The translations under genes were made by a program, and so were the position numbers. The notes under the pieces are model-generated. The model did not search any database, was not told where the DNA came from, and worked only from the letters and a program-made list of their open reading frames with translations. 64,000 bases of DNA from Hypoxylon rubiginosum. Taxonomy: Eukaryota; Ascomycota; Sordariomycetes; Xylariales; Hypoxylaceae. Each line of letters opens with the position of its first letter. The first letter of the stretch is position 1. Of this stretch, positions 45,072-55,795 are shown in pieces. Where the stretch lies: contig CADCXA010000004.1 in NCBI GenBank assembly GCA_902806565.1, positions 62,001 to 126,000 on the forward strand, read 5' to 3'.

Positions 45072-46340
45072 TTATAACAATGGCGCCACGTTCAGATTCC
45101 TCAGCTCTAACCCCAAGTTCAAACCTGGTGCTGGCTGCTGCTGGCTATCCTGAGCCTCCTTCTCGTCGATTCTCTTCTGCTGCTCCTCGGGAGGGAGCAG
45201 CCTGAAGGTTTCCACGCCTTCATCCCATTTCCTAACGCACTCGGCATTCCAGTTACACCTCTCGACTTCACCGTAGACTGGATGGCTAAATCGCGGGTGT
45301 CGACTGGGCCAATTCGAAGCATGGTAGTGGTGTTTGACGAGCGCGCCCCTGGCATTATGGTTACCCGAGTCCGAGTGTCCTTGGCCGGCGGCGAATGCCT
45401 CCACATCTAAAACCAGAATACCACCGACGACCTTGGACTCCCAAAGGTCGTGGAAGTCATCCCATACAATTCTCGTACCGCTGCTCCGCTCGTTCATCTC
45501 CTCTATGATAGCAGCGGTAAATGCGGACGGACCGGTACCGCTTATTACTTCGTCAAAGTCAAGCACTACCTCGCCGATTGGGACGTTCTGCTTCTTGGCA
45601 AGGTTGGTCAGCCAGTCCTGGATGTTTTCGACCAGCTTGAGCATCACCGCTTGTTGTGGTTTTGCCATAAATGTCCATTGGCAGAATGACTGCGACTTTC
45701 TGCCGAGGATCTTGTGGTCTTTGAACTCTGGTTGGTCGATCTCGACGCCAATGACCATGTCTATCTCCGACTCGTCGTAGCGCTCTGGGATGAACCTATG
45801 CACCGGCCGGAGCGCTTCGACGTCTATATCAGCGTAGACGCCTCCTTCTGCGTACATGATAAGATACCGCAGAAGGTCTGCTTTGATTATGGTCGCATTG
45901 ACGGACCGATAGAAATCCACAATGTTCATGCGGTTGAACCCCCCAGGCCCGTAGTGTTGCTCGATGTAATTCATGTCGTTGCTATCCGTCAGTACCTCGT
46001 ACCTGAAGCCCGGATTTTTTATAGTCCATGAACTAGCTGTTCTAGAATCCCGCTCCTCGAAAGAGAAAGGGTCGATTTTCCAAGTCTGCCATATCTTCTT
46101 TGGGAACCCCCCAAGTGAGTCGAGTTTCCGAGACTTGTGCAGAACTGTGCCCCGTCTAAACACGCTTCCACCAGAGCTTGCTACAGACGGCATTAAATCG
46201 ATATTGAGGGTGAACAATAAAACGCAAACGCACACGAGGTATATGAGAATGCCTCTTCGAAGCAGCCTTGGAACCCGATTTCTTAGCATCGCAGTCGTGG
46301 ATGTCAGCGTAGGTGATGACGGCGATATTGGGAAATCCAT
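45072..46340 (-). CDS. Och1-like glycosyltransferase family 32 (alpha-1,6-mannosyltransferase-like)
   Basis: A single exon encodes 422 residues. A type II membrane anchor is at about 30-48 (GILIYLVCVCVLLFTLNID), followed by a luminal stem. The GT32 domain begins near 75 (PKKIWQTWK) and has the metal/nucleotide-sugar DxD motif at D171-I-D173 in GGVYADIDVEALRP, preceded by ADLLRYLIMYAEGG, the classic signature. In Och1-type enzymes this uses GDP-mannose in the Golgi to start or extend N-glycan outer chains. Fungal genomes hold several GT32 paralogues, so acceptor specificity is unclear. The C-terminal 60 residues are Gln/Glu-rich and variable. A possible acyltransferase (47429) and another type II membrane protein (49844) follow in the neighbourhood, which may point to a common glycan. 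Confidence 0.85.
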   Translation of the reverse strand: MDFPISPSSPTLTSTTAMLRNRVPRLLRRGILIYLVCVCVLLFTLNIDLMPSVASSGGSVFRRGTVLHKSRKLDSLGGFPKKIWQTWKIDPFSFEERDSRTASSWTIKNPGFRYEVLTDSNDMNYIEQHYGPGGFNRMNIVDFYRSVNATIIKADLLRYLIMYAEGGVYADIDVEALRPVHRFIPERYDESEIDMVIGVEIDQPEFKDHKILGRKSQSFCQWTFMAKPQQAVMLKLVENIQDWLTNLAKKQNVPIGEVVLDFDEVISGTGPSAFTAAIIEEMNERSSGTRIVWDDFHDLWESKVVGGILVLDVEAFAAGQGHSDSGNHNARGALVKHHYHASNWPSRHPRFSHPVYGEVERCNWNAECVRKWDEGVETFRLLPPEEQQKRIDEKEAQDSQQQPAPGLNLGLELRNLNVAPLL

Positions 46341-47428
46341 ATTGCAGTATTTCCCAGGCGCCTAGTTCTTTACGGTTCAACCAAAACCAAGCAAGCTCAG
46401 TTGGGGGGTTTCAACGTTGAGCTAACAAAGAATACCTGTGATATATCAACCACCAAGCAAGAAGAACTCCGGGGCTTATAGGCCTGTGATACGCCGAACT
46501 TACCACGTCAGTCCCCCTACAGGAAAAGATAGACTTACGGTCGCCATCCATGTCGTACAGCATAATGAACTCGGAGAAAAACGAAGCATTCGCTCTTAGG
46601 TATTCACTTGATCCGCTCTCGATCTACACTTCGCCCCGGGTTGCACAAACCCCGTGGGGTAGTACATTGCGGGGACAACCTCCAGCTCGGCCAGAATTAC
46701 GGCTGGGTTGGAGTACTGGGATCATGGTTTTCTCGTGTTAACAGTCCTGCTGGGATAGTTTGTTTGCATCTTCTCGGCCTGTCGTACTTGGAGACCTTCC
46801 TGTTCGAGAAGTGCCTAAGCTCGCGCACATTAGGTATGATAATCTACAAGCCGCGGTATGTCCCTAGCTAATTGGTAGGTGCTAATCACATGTGGGAGTG
46901 TAATATAGGTTTCATTTGAAGGTGTTGGCCTTCAAGTTAAATCCAACTTTGTTGCGTAGCCTTCGTAGGCGAGTTGACGCATATGGAATTACGCCCGAGA
47001 CACTTACGCTGACCCTACCGCTATTCACAAGCTAGGTGTGTTGATCAAGTCTTGTGCCCAGTTTGGTAGGTGCCTAATTATAAACTGCTATCGTCATTCA
47101 TCGCAGATTTGATAATAGCCATTCTAGGTAACTTGCGTCTAAGCATTCATGAAGCAAATGCCTACCGGCCATTGATGAGCTAAGCAAAGGGGTTCGCGTA
47201 AGACGGTAGACTTTGCAACCTACCTTCTAGATGAATATTCGATTTTATAAATCAGTACCTTATGAGACTGAAATTCTCGAGAGATCTCAGAGCAACACGC
47301 CAGTAGACGGCCCTACGAAGCAATAGGGGGATATATCCGAATTCGTAACCCACTTAGCTCAGCGTTAAGCTCTAGGTTTTGAGGAAACACACTACATACC
47401 CCTTTTGAAAGTCTCTCCGTATACGACG
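46341..47428. promoter_or_regulatory. Divergent promoter region (GT32 / acyltransferase-3)
   Basis: No gene is seen. Small plus-strand open frames at 46550-46871 overlap in different frames and look non-coding. Confidence 0.45.
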
Positions 47429-48928
47429 ATGTCTAATCAACTTAAAGGCATTCTAGACGTTGGGGAATGGGAGGGAATCAAACCTAGCTGGAAGCCTGCT
47501 CCTCCTGGGCGCTCAGCAGGGAGACGATTAAGCCGTCTAAAGATACTGATACGGCCTTTCGAAGTTACCTTGGCAAAACTAGTGCCATCAACTACAATGG
47601 GAGAACGGGGAAGCGTACGTCCGACGGCTTACCTGGACGGTCTTCGTGGTTTTGCTTCTCTCCTTGTGTATTGGCATCACCACCAGCTGTGGGCTCATTC
47701 GGCAACGCACCAGAACGAAATTTTCGAAGATTCCTTCGGATATGATGACAAGTATCATCTCGCTGCTTTCCACGGCATACGGACGTTCTTCACTGGAGGC
47801 CACTATGCGGTCTCAACCTTCTTCGTCATCTCCGGCTACGTCCTATCAGCGAAGCCGTTGAGTTTGATACAAGAACAAGAATACGTGAGGCTTGGCGATA
47901 ATGTAGCTTCGGCGCTCTTTAGACGATGGCTACGACTATATCTCCCCTTAATCGCCGTGACGTTCTTATATATGACGTCGTGGCATGCGTTTGGGTTATG
48001 GGCTGTCAATGCCAATCCCAAGGGGTCCTGGAGAGACGAGTTGCAATCTTGGTATTTCGAACTCAAGAATTTCAGCTTTATATACAATCTAGGCGGGGAG
48101 CCTTGGCCCAGCTACCATTACCATGCCTGGTCAATCCAGATGGAATTTAAGGGGTCCATCATCATCTACACTTGTCTTCTAGCCTTCTCAAGGTTGACTA
48201 AGAACGCTCGACTCTGGTGCCAACTTGTTCTGATGTTCTACTTCATGTACATCGCCGACGGTTGGTTTGCCGCGATGTTTATGTCTGGTATGCTCCTTTG
48301 CGACCTCGACCTGCTCAGTGCAAGGCGCGAATTGCCTCGCGCCCTTGAGAAGCTGTGGTCGCCTAAAGGTTTCATTTTCTACCATATTCTCGCAGTGAGC
48401 ATTTATCTCGGTGGTGTCCCGTCCGTCAATGCCGATATCAACCGCATCAGACACTCGCGCGGCTGGTACTACTTATCATACCTCAAACCTCAAGCAGTTT
48501 TCGATTATAAGTGGTTCTACCTGTTTTGGGCGGCGACTTTACTTGTTGGCTCGACTCCTCGAATCCCATGGCTCAAGCGGTTTTTCGAGACTCGCTTCTG
48601 CCAGTTTCTAGGGCGCATCTCCTTTTCGCTGTATCTAGTACACGGGCCTATCCTTTGGACTCTCGGCGATAGGCTGTACACAGCTACCGGATGGTACGGG
48701 GAAGCGGAGTCAGTTCACCTATCTCGATGGGTGAACCGGTTTCCGCTGCCAAAGACTGGACCGCTTGGCCTCGAGCTGTCTTTTCTGGCGCCACACATTA
48801 TCCTCCTGCCCCTTACGATTTATTCAGCCGAAGTCATAACGAGGCTAATTGACCAACCGAGCGTTCGGTTCGCACAGTGGCTGTATCGGAACCTCTCACC
48901 TCGACCTGAAAGATGTGGAGGCGAGTAA
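47429..48928 (+). CDS. Acyltransferase-3 family integral membrane protein
   Basis: A single exon encodes 499 residues; ATG 47429 is chosen as the first in-frame ATG (the longer reading starts at TTG). The family signature AYLDGLRGFASLLVYWHHH starts at about residue 72 and includes the conserved catalytic-region His. About ten hydrophobic segments follow (for example VSTFFVISGYVLSAKPL, LYLPLIAVTFLYM, LVHGPILWTLGD, LAPHIILLPLTIYSAEVI), matching the Acyl_transf_3 layout, with the late FLGRISFSLYLVHGP block. Members move acetyl or other acyl groups onto sugars or small molecules across a membrane. The acceptor here is unknown. It lies between the GT32 gene (divergent, 1.1 kb) and a secreted/type II protein on the same strand (0.9 kb), suggesting glycan or glycolipid modification. 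Confidence 0.85.
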   Translation: MSNQLKGILDVGEWEGIKPSWKPAPPGRSAGRRLSRLKILIRPFEVTLAKLVPSTTMGERGSVRPTAYLDGLRGFASLLVYWHHHQLWAHSATHQNEIFEDSFGYDDKYHLAAFHGIRTFFTGGHYAVSTFFVISGYVLSAKPLSLIQEQEYVRLGDNVASALFRRWLRLYLPLIAVTFLYMTSWHAFGLWAVNANPKGSWRDELQSWYFELKNFSFIYNLGGEPWPSYHYHAWSIQMEFKGSIIIYTCLLAFSRLTKNARLWCQLVLMFYFMYIADGWFAAMFMSGMLLCDLDLLSARRELPRALEKLWSPKGFIFYHILAVSIYLGGVPSVNADINRIRHSRGWYYLSYLKPQAVFDYKWFYLFWAATLLVGSTPRIPWLKRFFETRFCQFLGRISFSLYLVHGPILWTLGDRLYTATGWYGEAESVHLSRWVNRFPLPKTGPLGLELSFLAPHIILLPLTIYSAEVITRLIDQPSVRFAQWLYRNLSPRPERCGGE

Positions 48929-49843
48929 GCATTAGAAACACTAGACACATGTAGGCTGGTGGCAGCGGGTACTCCGGGGTTAGTACGTACATACGTACAT
49001 ACATAGGACAGACTCCGACCTGGTAACCGAAGCCATTGGGCTCATCAGACTGAGTGGTTGGAGAGTGTTGCCTAATGGGGACCTAGGTTGACTGCGGTGC
49101 GACCCGATATACAGGGAGAAAATGAGCCTCTTCAGCTCACCCCTGTCCTTACCCCTATCCCTGCTTTCCCCAGGAGCTTGGTTGAAATCGGGCGGCGTAA
49201 TGCGGAGGACAGGGGCAACTCTGGAGAAGAGAAAGCACATGTTAATTCATCGAATTTGTCAGAATGAAAACCTCCCGAGGAAGTCAAGTTTCCCCCTGAA
49301 ATTGCCACAGTGTTAGACGTCGGCAGAATCTCCCTTTCATTTCTCTTCCAGGTGGCGATAGGTAACTACTATCACATGATTGACGTGGACAGCGCGCTAC
49401 ATACTGATCTGCGAAGACAATTTGGTACAGTACTACTTCGTACCTAAGTTATCAAGGGGAACGTGGTTTCTATTACTCAGAGACCGAGACAAACACGCGA
49501 ATCGATAGATCGAAGCCAATATAGGGAGAATTAGCACCAATTGGCCGACTTGTTATTCCGTACGAGCTCAGTACCCAACCCCGGTAGTCAAAAGAGAATA
49601 CATGTTGATAGTGACCTGGATGGTGTTTAGACAGTTACACTGACGATGCCAGACAGATAAATTAATCGCCAATGACGACAGGAGCTGTCTTTCTGAACAT
49701 TCACAACAACACACGGCACCTTGTGTACGCAGTTAGTTTTGCGATTCGCTAGCATTAGCAGCCTAGCAATAACAGCAAGTTTTCGATACCAGGTAGCTGA
49801 AATCTACCCACCCAAAGAGAAAAGCTGTCGCCAGTCCTAAAAA
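48929..49843. promoter_or_regulatory. Intergenic region
   Basis: This is the 3' flank of the acyltransferase and promoter of the next gene. A GTACGTAC-type cluster is near 48983-49001. No further feature. Confidence 0.45.
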
Positions 49844-51214
49844 ATGCGAGTGAGAGAGTTAAGACGTCTAGTGCTTCTTGTCATTCCGTTGCTCTTGCTA
49901 TTATACACCGGCTTCTTATGTCTTGATACCCAGCCGCCTGGTTCTTATTACCAGGTGAAGAACTGGATAAGGGGTAAATTATATAGCAGCTACAGCGTGT
50001 TAGAATTGCGACCAAGTGCTTCTAGCGATATTGACGACGATGTTAACAAGAGTGGTGGGCTTTTTCTACCCAACCCTAACGAAACACACGTCGAGCTCTT
50101 CTCCCTTTCGACGCCAGATAAGAAGTACTTCCGACTCAGATTCGGCGATAGGCTGGCTATAAACCCCAACATCATTCCGCATCCGTTACTCGAGAACACG
50201 TGGGTTATGATTGCGCAACAGCACGACCCACTGGACGCGACACACATCCAGTTCGTTGAGCTGGCGTGTGACGCCACGTTTGACGAGAGCAAAAGTGAAC
50301 TCCACTGCTTGTTTCCCCCGATTGCGTTACCTATAGCGCCTACGGGCCTAGGTAACTGCAAAGACGAGCTCGAATATTTTAATCTAAACGTCGGGCCCCA
50401 CGACGCTCGCGTATTCTACGGCCCGCGGGCCTCGTTCGTCGTCTACGGGAGCAACTCTCACGAGACTTGCTTCGGGCAGTGGATACAGGACTTCCGTGTG
50501 CTGATGAACTGGGAGAGCGGCACAGAGGGTCAAGAACAGGAGAGCTTCTTCAAGCTGGGGACGGAGCTACGCCGTCCGGGACCCTATTCCGCCACGGAGA
50601 AGAACTGGTTCGTCTTCTGGGACGTCGACGGCCAGATGTACGCACACCACGACGTTGCGCCTCGGCGAGTCTTTGCGAAGCTGAACGCTGACGGCTCGGC
50701 AGGGCCGGACCTAGCCCCCTTAGCAGCAGAAGCAGGTGATAAACGGTGCCTGGACGAGTACGTGCCTAAGCCCGGCCCCGAGGACGAATCGATCCACCAG
50801 GCAACCAACTCGCTGTCCGTTACCATGTGCCGGCGGTACGAGTCCGACTGCAGGCCGAGCGACGCCAACACGTTCCTCTTTACGATTTTTCAGCACAAGA
50901 CGTTCCACAGGTTCCATAGTGTGTACGAGCCGTACGTCATGGCATTTCGGCGGCGGCCGCCCTTCCAAGTGTACGGCATCTCGCGAAAGCCGTTATGGAT
51001 CCACGGCCGCGAGCGGGCTGGCGAGACGCGCAGCCAGATGTTCTATGTAACTTCCGTGAGCTGGAAGGCCAGCGGTCAGAAGTACCACGGTTATCTCGAC
51101 GATGTCTTGTTCCTAGGCTTCGGGATCGAGGATCAGGAGGCTGCCGGTATCGATGTCCTGGCGAGCGATTTGCTGGCTGGCCTGGGTCTCTGCTCAGAGA
51201 TTTTACGACAATGA
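49844..51214 (+). CDS. Type II membrane protein of unknown function, possibly glycan-active
   Basis: A single exon encodes 456 residues. Residues 9-28 (LVLLVIPLLLLLYTGFLCL) form an N-terminal membrane anchor after a short basic tail, indicating a type II luminal or secreted protein. The luminal domain (60-456) is rich in aromatic residues and beta-strand-like segments with repeated patterns such as ENTWVMIAQQHDP, FGDRLAINPN, NWFVFWDVDGQMYAH and IYEPYVMAFRRR, which recall five-bladed beta-propeller glycosidases or related proteins. No catalytic motif can be named. Seven to eight cysteines in the luminal part could form disulfides. The product is well preserved, with even coding composition, so it is a real gene. 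Its place beside acyltransferase-3 and GT32 suggests a role on glycans, but this is inference. Confidence 0.7.
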   Translation: MRVRELRRLVLLVIPLLLLLYTGFLCLDTQPPGSYYQVKNWIRGKLYSSYSVLELRPSASSDIDDDVNKSGGLFLPNPNETHVELFSLSTPDKKYFRLRFGDRLAINPNIIPHPLLENTWVMIAQQHDPLDATHIQFVELACDATFDESKSELHCLFPPIALPIAPTGLGNCKDELEYFNLNVGPHDARVFYGPRASFVVYGSNSHETCFGQWIQDFRVLMNWESGTEGQEQESFFKLGTELRRPGPYSATEKNWFVFWDVDGQMYAHHDVAPRRVFAKLNADGSAGPDLAPLAAEAGDKRCLDEYVPKPGPEDESIHQATNSLSVTMCRRYESDCRPSDANTFLFTIFQHKTFHRFHSVYEPYVMAFRRRPPFQVYGISRKPLWIHGRERAGETRSQMFYVTSVSWKASGQKYHGYLDDVLFLGFGIEDQEAAGIDVLASDLLAGLGLCSEILRQ

Positions 51215-51927
51215 GCCAAATTTATTGTCGGATTTAGAACTGCTTATGTATTTTCGAGTTACAACTAATAAATACACGTAACGGCTACAGGAGTATGTAC
51301 ATTAAAAGTGGAAGAAGAAAGGACGTGAATAGACGCCGTCAAAGATACCCTCTCAAGTCGTAGGTCTCACTCAACTCTACCCAAGTACATCGGTTGTTCT
51401 AACTTGAACGACGCACATTGACTTGATAGATTGGTTCCCAGTTTCCTTTCACTCATAGCTCCATTTATATACGACTATTCCTACTGGCAGCCGGTGATTG
51501 AAACCCCTTTCTAATTACGCAATAGGTTTCGACAAGAGACCGAGTTACCTCCAATTGGTTGCCGTTTTCCAGGTCCAAAGATACGAAGCATCACATTATC
51601 AAGACGAGAGCGGATACTATATATCATATGTGAATATAATTAAAATCAAGCAAAACTGCTTGGCCTATCAATGATTCCCTCCGACGCCGCTGAACTCCCC
51701 ATGCAAGTCTGCGAAGATACTTCTAGCCTTGGTTGCTGCTACTCCCAGCGTAGGCATCTCCGGTTGCTGATAATGCGAATTCGTGACTGTATGCTGTTCC
51801 TTAATTCTTGCTGACCCCCGACCCCCAACCCCGACCGCACACATAACGACATAGAAGACGAGAGGAATAGCCTTAGTACCATCTAAATACGATAAGCCTC
51901 CGTCACAAGGAGCTGTGCCACACTCTT
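51215..51927. other. Convergent intergenic region
   Basis: 3' flanks of the type II membrane protein gene and of UBC1. Nothing supported. Confidence 0.45.
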
Positions 51928-52780
51928 TCACGGTTCTCCCAGCAGCCGAGCAGTGATATCCCCCATATAGGCCTCCTCTAGCTCGTAGTCCTGACCGTCT
52001 AGTCTGTCGATGCCGAAGAACTGGAAGGCCTCGACGACTCGATCGATGTCGAAGCCCATGCTGACGAATCGATTGATAAGGTCTTTATTGTATCCTTGGT
52101 ACCTGTTGAACCCTACGTTAGCCATCTACCACGAGGCTTACGGTATATACACACGACAAAACTTGATCCACGTACCGACTGTCATCGATTTGCTGCTGCT
52201 GGGGAGTGACGAAAGTTCGCGGCTGGACGGATTGGAAATTGGCATTGCGGGGGGCACCTGCGTGGAGAACGGCCCATTCGTGTGCCTTCTTGTTAAAGGC
52301 CTCCCGATCGTTAATCATCATCTTGGCTACTTCGGCATCTTGAGGGTCTTTAGGCTCAGGGCTTTCGAAGAGGCCTTGGAGGGACAGGAGGGTCGACTTG
52401 ATGGTGAGGACGGGGGACCAGGCAGAACTCAGGGTGTCCAGACAGATAGCACCCTAGGTGATTGTTTTCAGTATAAGCAAAAACAGAGGATATACAACAG
52501 ACTAGGGTAGACTTACGGTTTGGCTGCTGATGTTGGGATGCCAGATCTTGGTGTCGAACTTCATGACGGGAGGCCGGAAGGGGTATTCGTTGGGGATCTT
52601 AACGTCAACGATGAATCGACCACCTTCGTACGGCGTACCAGGAGGGCCGGGTATACAAGCCTTTAGATGCGTTAGGTCGCCGTTGCTAGCGGCAGGATGG
52701 GCCGTGATGCCCGACGCTCTGGAGTCGACTTCCATGTCGGACAGCTCCTTGGCTACTCGGCGCGCGCGGCTCGATGCCAT
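51928..52780 (-). CDS. UBC1: Ubiquitin-conjugating enzyme E2 with C-terminal UBA domain
   Basis: Three exons run down the minus strand, 52780-52517, 52453-52176 and 52102-51928, giving 238 residues. Introns are 63 and 73 nt. The UBC domain covers about 1-150 with GPPGTPYEGGRFIVDVKIP, YPFRPPVMKFDTKIWHPN and the active-site C92 in GAICLDTLSSAWSP. A UBA domain is at the end (about 190-238: NRFVSMGFDIDRVVEAFQFFGID). This combination is diagnostic of yeast Ubc1 / human UBE2K, which builds K48-linked chains for the proteasome and works with the APC/C and ER-associated degradation. The last intron acceptor is fixed by phase: only CAACAG before GTACCAAG keeps the UBA in frame. It is divergent from ELP3. 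Confidence 0.93.
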
Positions 52781-53017
52781 GGTTATCGATTTGGTGGGTG
52801 TCGATGTTTTGGTGAAGATAGAGCGGGTCTTAACAGGTTACCTAAGGTATGCTCTATGCGATCAAAAAGTAGGTTGGCAATGGATGGCGAAAATTGGTCT
52901 GGGCAAACTTGGCCGAGGGACGTGAAGGACGGCAAGACGGTACGAGGACGAAGGGAGAGATCGGATGAGAAAACAGAGCTCGCTCTTTGCCTCTGACTGC
53001 TGGTTTCCGGGCGCTGG

Positions 53018-53105
53018 GTGCCAGTTGCCAGTTGCTAGTTGCTAGTTGCTAGATGCTAGTCGTCGGCTGCCGGTTGCCGGTTGCTGGTTGCCGGTTGCTT
53101 CCAAG
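53018..53105. repeat. Short minisatellite (GCTAGTT and GCCGGTT units)
   Basis: Degenerate 7-bp units of TTGCTAG followed by TTGCCGG repeat about a dozen times, upstream of UBC1. Confidence 0.8.
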
Positions 53106-53732
53106 TCGAAGCGTCTATATAAAAACCTCACGCTGTCGTTGCTGCAAGGGAAACTGTAGAATGAGGCTGAGAAGATCGGAAGGGTCCGTGAACATCTCCT
53201 TGCAGGAGTAGAGAGGCAGGGAAGGAGAGAAGTAAAACCTGACAACTACGGATGTGACGTGACAACTCAGAATGCATAAAATTGTCACTCAAGGCTGAAA
53301 GGACGAGAACACTCAGACACTACACCCTTTCTCTCTTGTTGCTTAAATAGCCTTGTTGGTACCGACCCGACCTTAGGTATACACACTCGACGAAAGAAAA
53401 GGAAGGAAAAGTAGAAGAAAAAAAATGCCTGAGGGTCTGACGAGTCTGACAGAAAGCATACACTTCACTTTCTTTCCATGCAACCGTGCACATGTACATG
53501 TAAATAGGAGGTGAGTGAATCAAGTAGAACAAGTAGAAGTTGTCGCATTAGCTGATTGGAAAAACACAGCACAGCCCATAGCCCATAGCCCACGGACACA
53601 CAGCTACCTTGTAGGTAGAACCCCGCGGCTTGCTCGCGCTTCTTTGGTCCGTGTACTACACTAGGCGGCTACCATTGAGGTCATACACTGCACGGTTTAG
53701 CACCCGGACAGCTGGCATCCATGCCCAGTACC

Positions 53733-53752
53733 TTAGGTACATATGTACCTAA
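53733..53752. repeat. 20-bp perfect palindrome centred on CATATG
   Basis: TTAGGTACATATGTACCTAA is its own reverse complement. It is the longest perfect palindrome I found in the window and uses the same GGTA/TACC units as the TACCTAGGTA elements. Confidence 0.93.
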
Positions 53753-54076
53753 CCCAAGTCCCAATTGAAATCCCGAGGTCCCGACTTCGGGATCGGCTTC
53801 TTATTATTCCTTTTCCGGTCATTCAATTGCTTCTCATTGGATAGATGACACATTTAAAGTTTTAAGGTTTCCACCCCCACCATCCCAAGGATCTATTCCA
53901 CTTAGCAGCTTAGGAGGTACGTACCTACTGCATACCACATAGCACATTACTCTTTTTCATCCTCATTTTTATCATTGCCTACCATCTGCCTACATATGTC
54001 ATACAAGTTATTAGATATAGGTATTTGATAAAATATCCTCTCATCAGCATCCAAATAGCCCTATGCAAGCCCCAGA

Positions 54077-55795
54077 ATGGCTACCACTACGATAACTACC
54101 ACCGTCCGGAAGAAGGACGCCAACCTTCCACCCGAGAACGAACGATTCTTACGATGTTGCGCCGACATTGCAAGTGCCCTCATCGAGGACCATGAAACCT
54201 CCAAAGACCCCAAGAATCCCAGACGAGATATTAACCTCAACAGCCTACGTTCCAAGTTCTCCAGGAAGCACAAGATCGCCAGCATGCCGCCCTTAACTGC
54301 CATCATTGCCGCCGTCCCCGAACACTATAAAAAATACATCTTACCCAAGCTAGTTGCAAAGCCTATCCGCACATCTTCTGGCATCGCCGTCGTCGCCGTC
54401 ATGTGCAAACCCCATAGGTGTCCTCATATTGCCTACACTGGTAATATCTGCGTATACTGTCCTGGTGGTCCCGACTCCGATTTCGAATATAGCACCCAGT
54501 CCTATACCGGCTACGAACCGACGTCCATGCGCGCCATCCGTGCCCGGTACGATCCTTTCGAACAAGCTCGAGGCCGTGTCGATCAGCTCAAGTCACTCGG
54601 TCATTCGGTTGACAAGGTCGAGTACATCATTATGGGCGGCACGTTCATGTCGCTGCCCGTATCCTACAGAGAGGGATTCATCTCGCAGTTACACAACGCC
54701 CTAAGCGGCTACCAAACCTCAGATGTCGATGAGGCCGTCGAAGCAGGCGAGATGAGTAATGTCAAATGCGTGGGCATCACTATTGAGACTCGACCCGATT
54801 ACTGCCTGCAGCCGCACCTAACAGACATGCTCCGTTACGGATGTACACGGTTAGAGGTCGGAGTCCAGTCTCTGTACGAGGACGTTGCTCGAGATACCAA
54901 TCGCGGGCACACCGTGGCCTCGGTCGCGGAGACGTTCTGTCTCGCCAAGGATGCTGGATTCAAGGTTGTTTCGCATATGATGCCCGACTTGCCCAACGTG
55001 GGCATGGAACGGGACCTGGATCAGTTTAGGGAATACTTCGAAAATCCGGCATTCCGAACCGATGGGCTAAAGATCTATCCTACGCTAGTCATTCGCGGTA
55101 CGGGGCTTTACGAATTGTGGCGGACGGGGCGGTATCAAAACTACACCCCGAATGCCCTAATAGACATTGTTGCCAGGATATTAGCCCTAGTTCCGCCATG
55201 GACGAGAATCTACCGGGTCCAGAGAGATATCCCGATGCCTCTGGTCACTTCGGGTGTCGAAAATGGCAACTTGAGAGAACTGGCTCTTGCCCGGATGAAG
55301 GACTTTGGGACGACTTGCCGTGACGTAAGAACACGTGAAGTTGGGATCAACGAGGTGAAAAACAAAATCCGACCGAACCAGATCGAACTGATCCGCCGCG
55401 ATTACACTGCCAATGGTGGATGGGAGACCTTTCTAGCCTACGAGGACCCAAAGCAGGATATCCTGGTGGCCCTGCTTCGTTTGCGCAAATGCACCGAGAA
55501 ATACACATATCGCGAGGAGTTGACTGGCCAACAGACTAGTCTGGTCAGAGAACTCCACGTCTACGGGACCGCAGTGCCGGTACATGCCCGAGATCCGAAG
55601 AAGTTTCAGCACCAAGGATTCGGCACGCTTCTGATGGAAGAAGCGGAACGTATCGCGCGTGATGAGCATGGCAGCGACAAGATTAGCGTCATCAGCGGCG
55701 TTGGTGTGAGGAGTTATTATAAGAAACTCGGCTATTGGTTAGATGGTCCGTATATGAGCAAGTGGCTAGATGGCCGCCAGCAGGGCCAGTCTTGA
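54077..55795 (+). CDS. ELP3: Elongator complex catalytic subunit 3
   Basis: A single exon encodes 572 residues, the normal length for fungal Elp3 (about 550-580). The radical-SAM domain (about 90-390) carries the 4Fe-4S cysteines C115, C125 and C128 in [14 protein letters not shown], then [14 protein letters not shown] and [11 protein letters not shown]. The C-terminal GNAT acetyltransferase domain (about 490-565) has [16 protein letters not shown], which binds acetyl-CoA, and [10 protein letters not shown]. Elp3 uses acetyl-CoA and SAM to form the carboxymethyl group on wobble uridine (cm5U34) of tRNAs, within the Elongator complex in the cytosol. No intron is present, which is unusual next to the intron-rich neighbours but frequent for ELP3. 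It is divergent from UBC1. Confidence 0.97.
   Translation: MATTTITTTVRKKDANLPPENERFLRCCADIASALIEDHETSKDPKNPRRDINLNSLRSKFSRKHKIASMPPLTAIIAAVPEHYKKYILPKLVAKPIRTSSGIAVVAVMCKPHRCPHIAYTGNICVYCPGGPDSDFEYSTQSYTGYEPTSMRAIRARYDPFEQARGRVDQLKSLGHSVDKVEYIIMGGTFMSLPVSYREGFISQLHNALSGYQTSDVDEAVEAGEMSNVKCVGITIETRPDYCLQPHLTDMLRYGCTRLEVGVQSLYEDVARDTNRGHTVASVAETFCLAKDAGFKVVSHMMPDLPNVGMERDLDQFREYFENPAFRTDGLKIYPTLVIRGTGLYELWRTGRYQNYTPNALIDIVARILALVPPWTRIYRVQRDIPMPLVTSGVENGNLRELALARMKDFGTTCRDVRTREVGINEVKNKIRPNQIELIRRDYTANGGWETFLAYEDPKQDILVALLRLRKCTEKYTYREELTGQQTSLVRELHVYGTAVPVHARDPKKFQHQGFGTLLMEEAERIARDEHGSDKISVISGVGVRSYYKKLGYWLDGPYMSKWLDGRQQGQS

Larger units (their letters stand above)
52781..54076. promoter_or_regulatory. 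Divergent promoter region (UBC1 / ELP3)
   Basis: It contains a minisatellite at about 53018-53105 and the 20-bp perfect palindrome at 53733-53752. No coding sequence is seen. Confidence 0.5.

Noticed and set aside
53018..53105. CRISPR-like or satellite array
   Set aside because: Short 7-bp units without spacers; a plain minisatellite in a eukaryotic genome.
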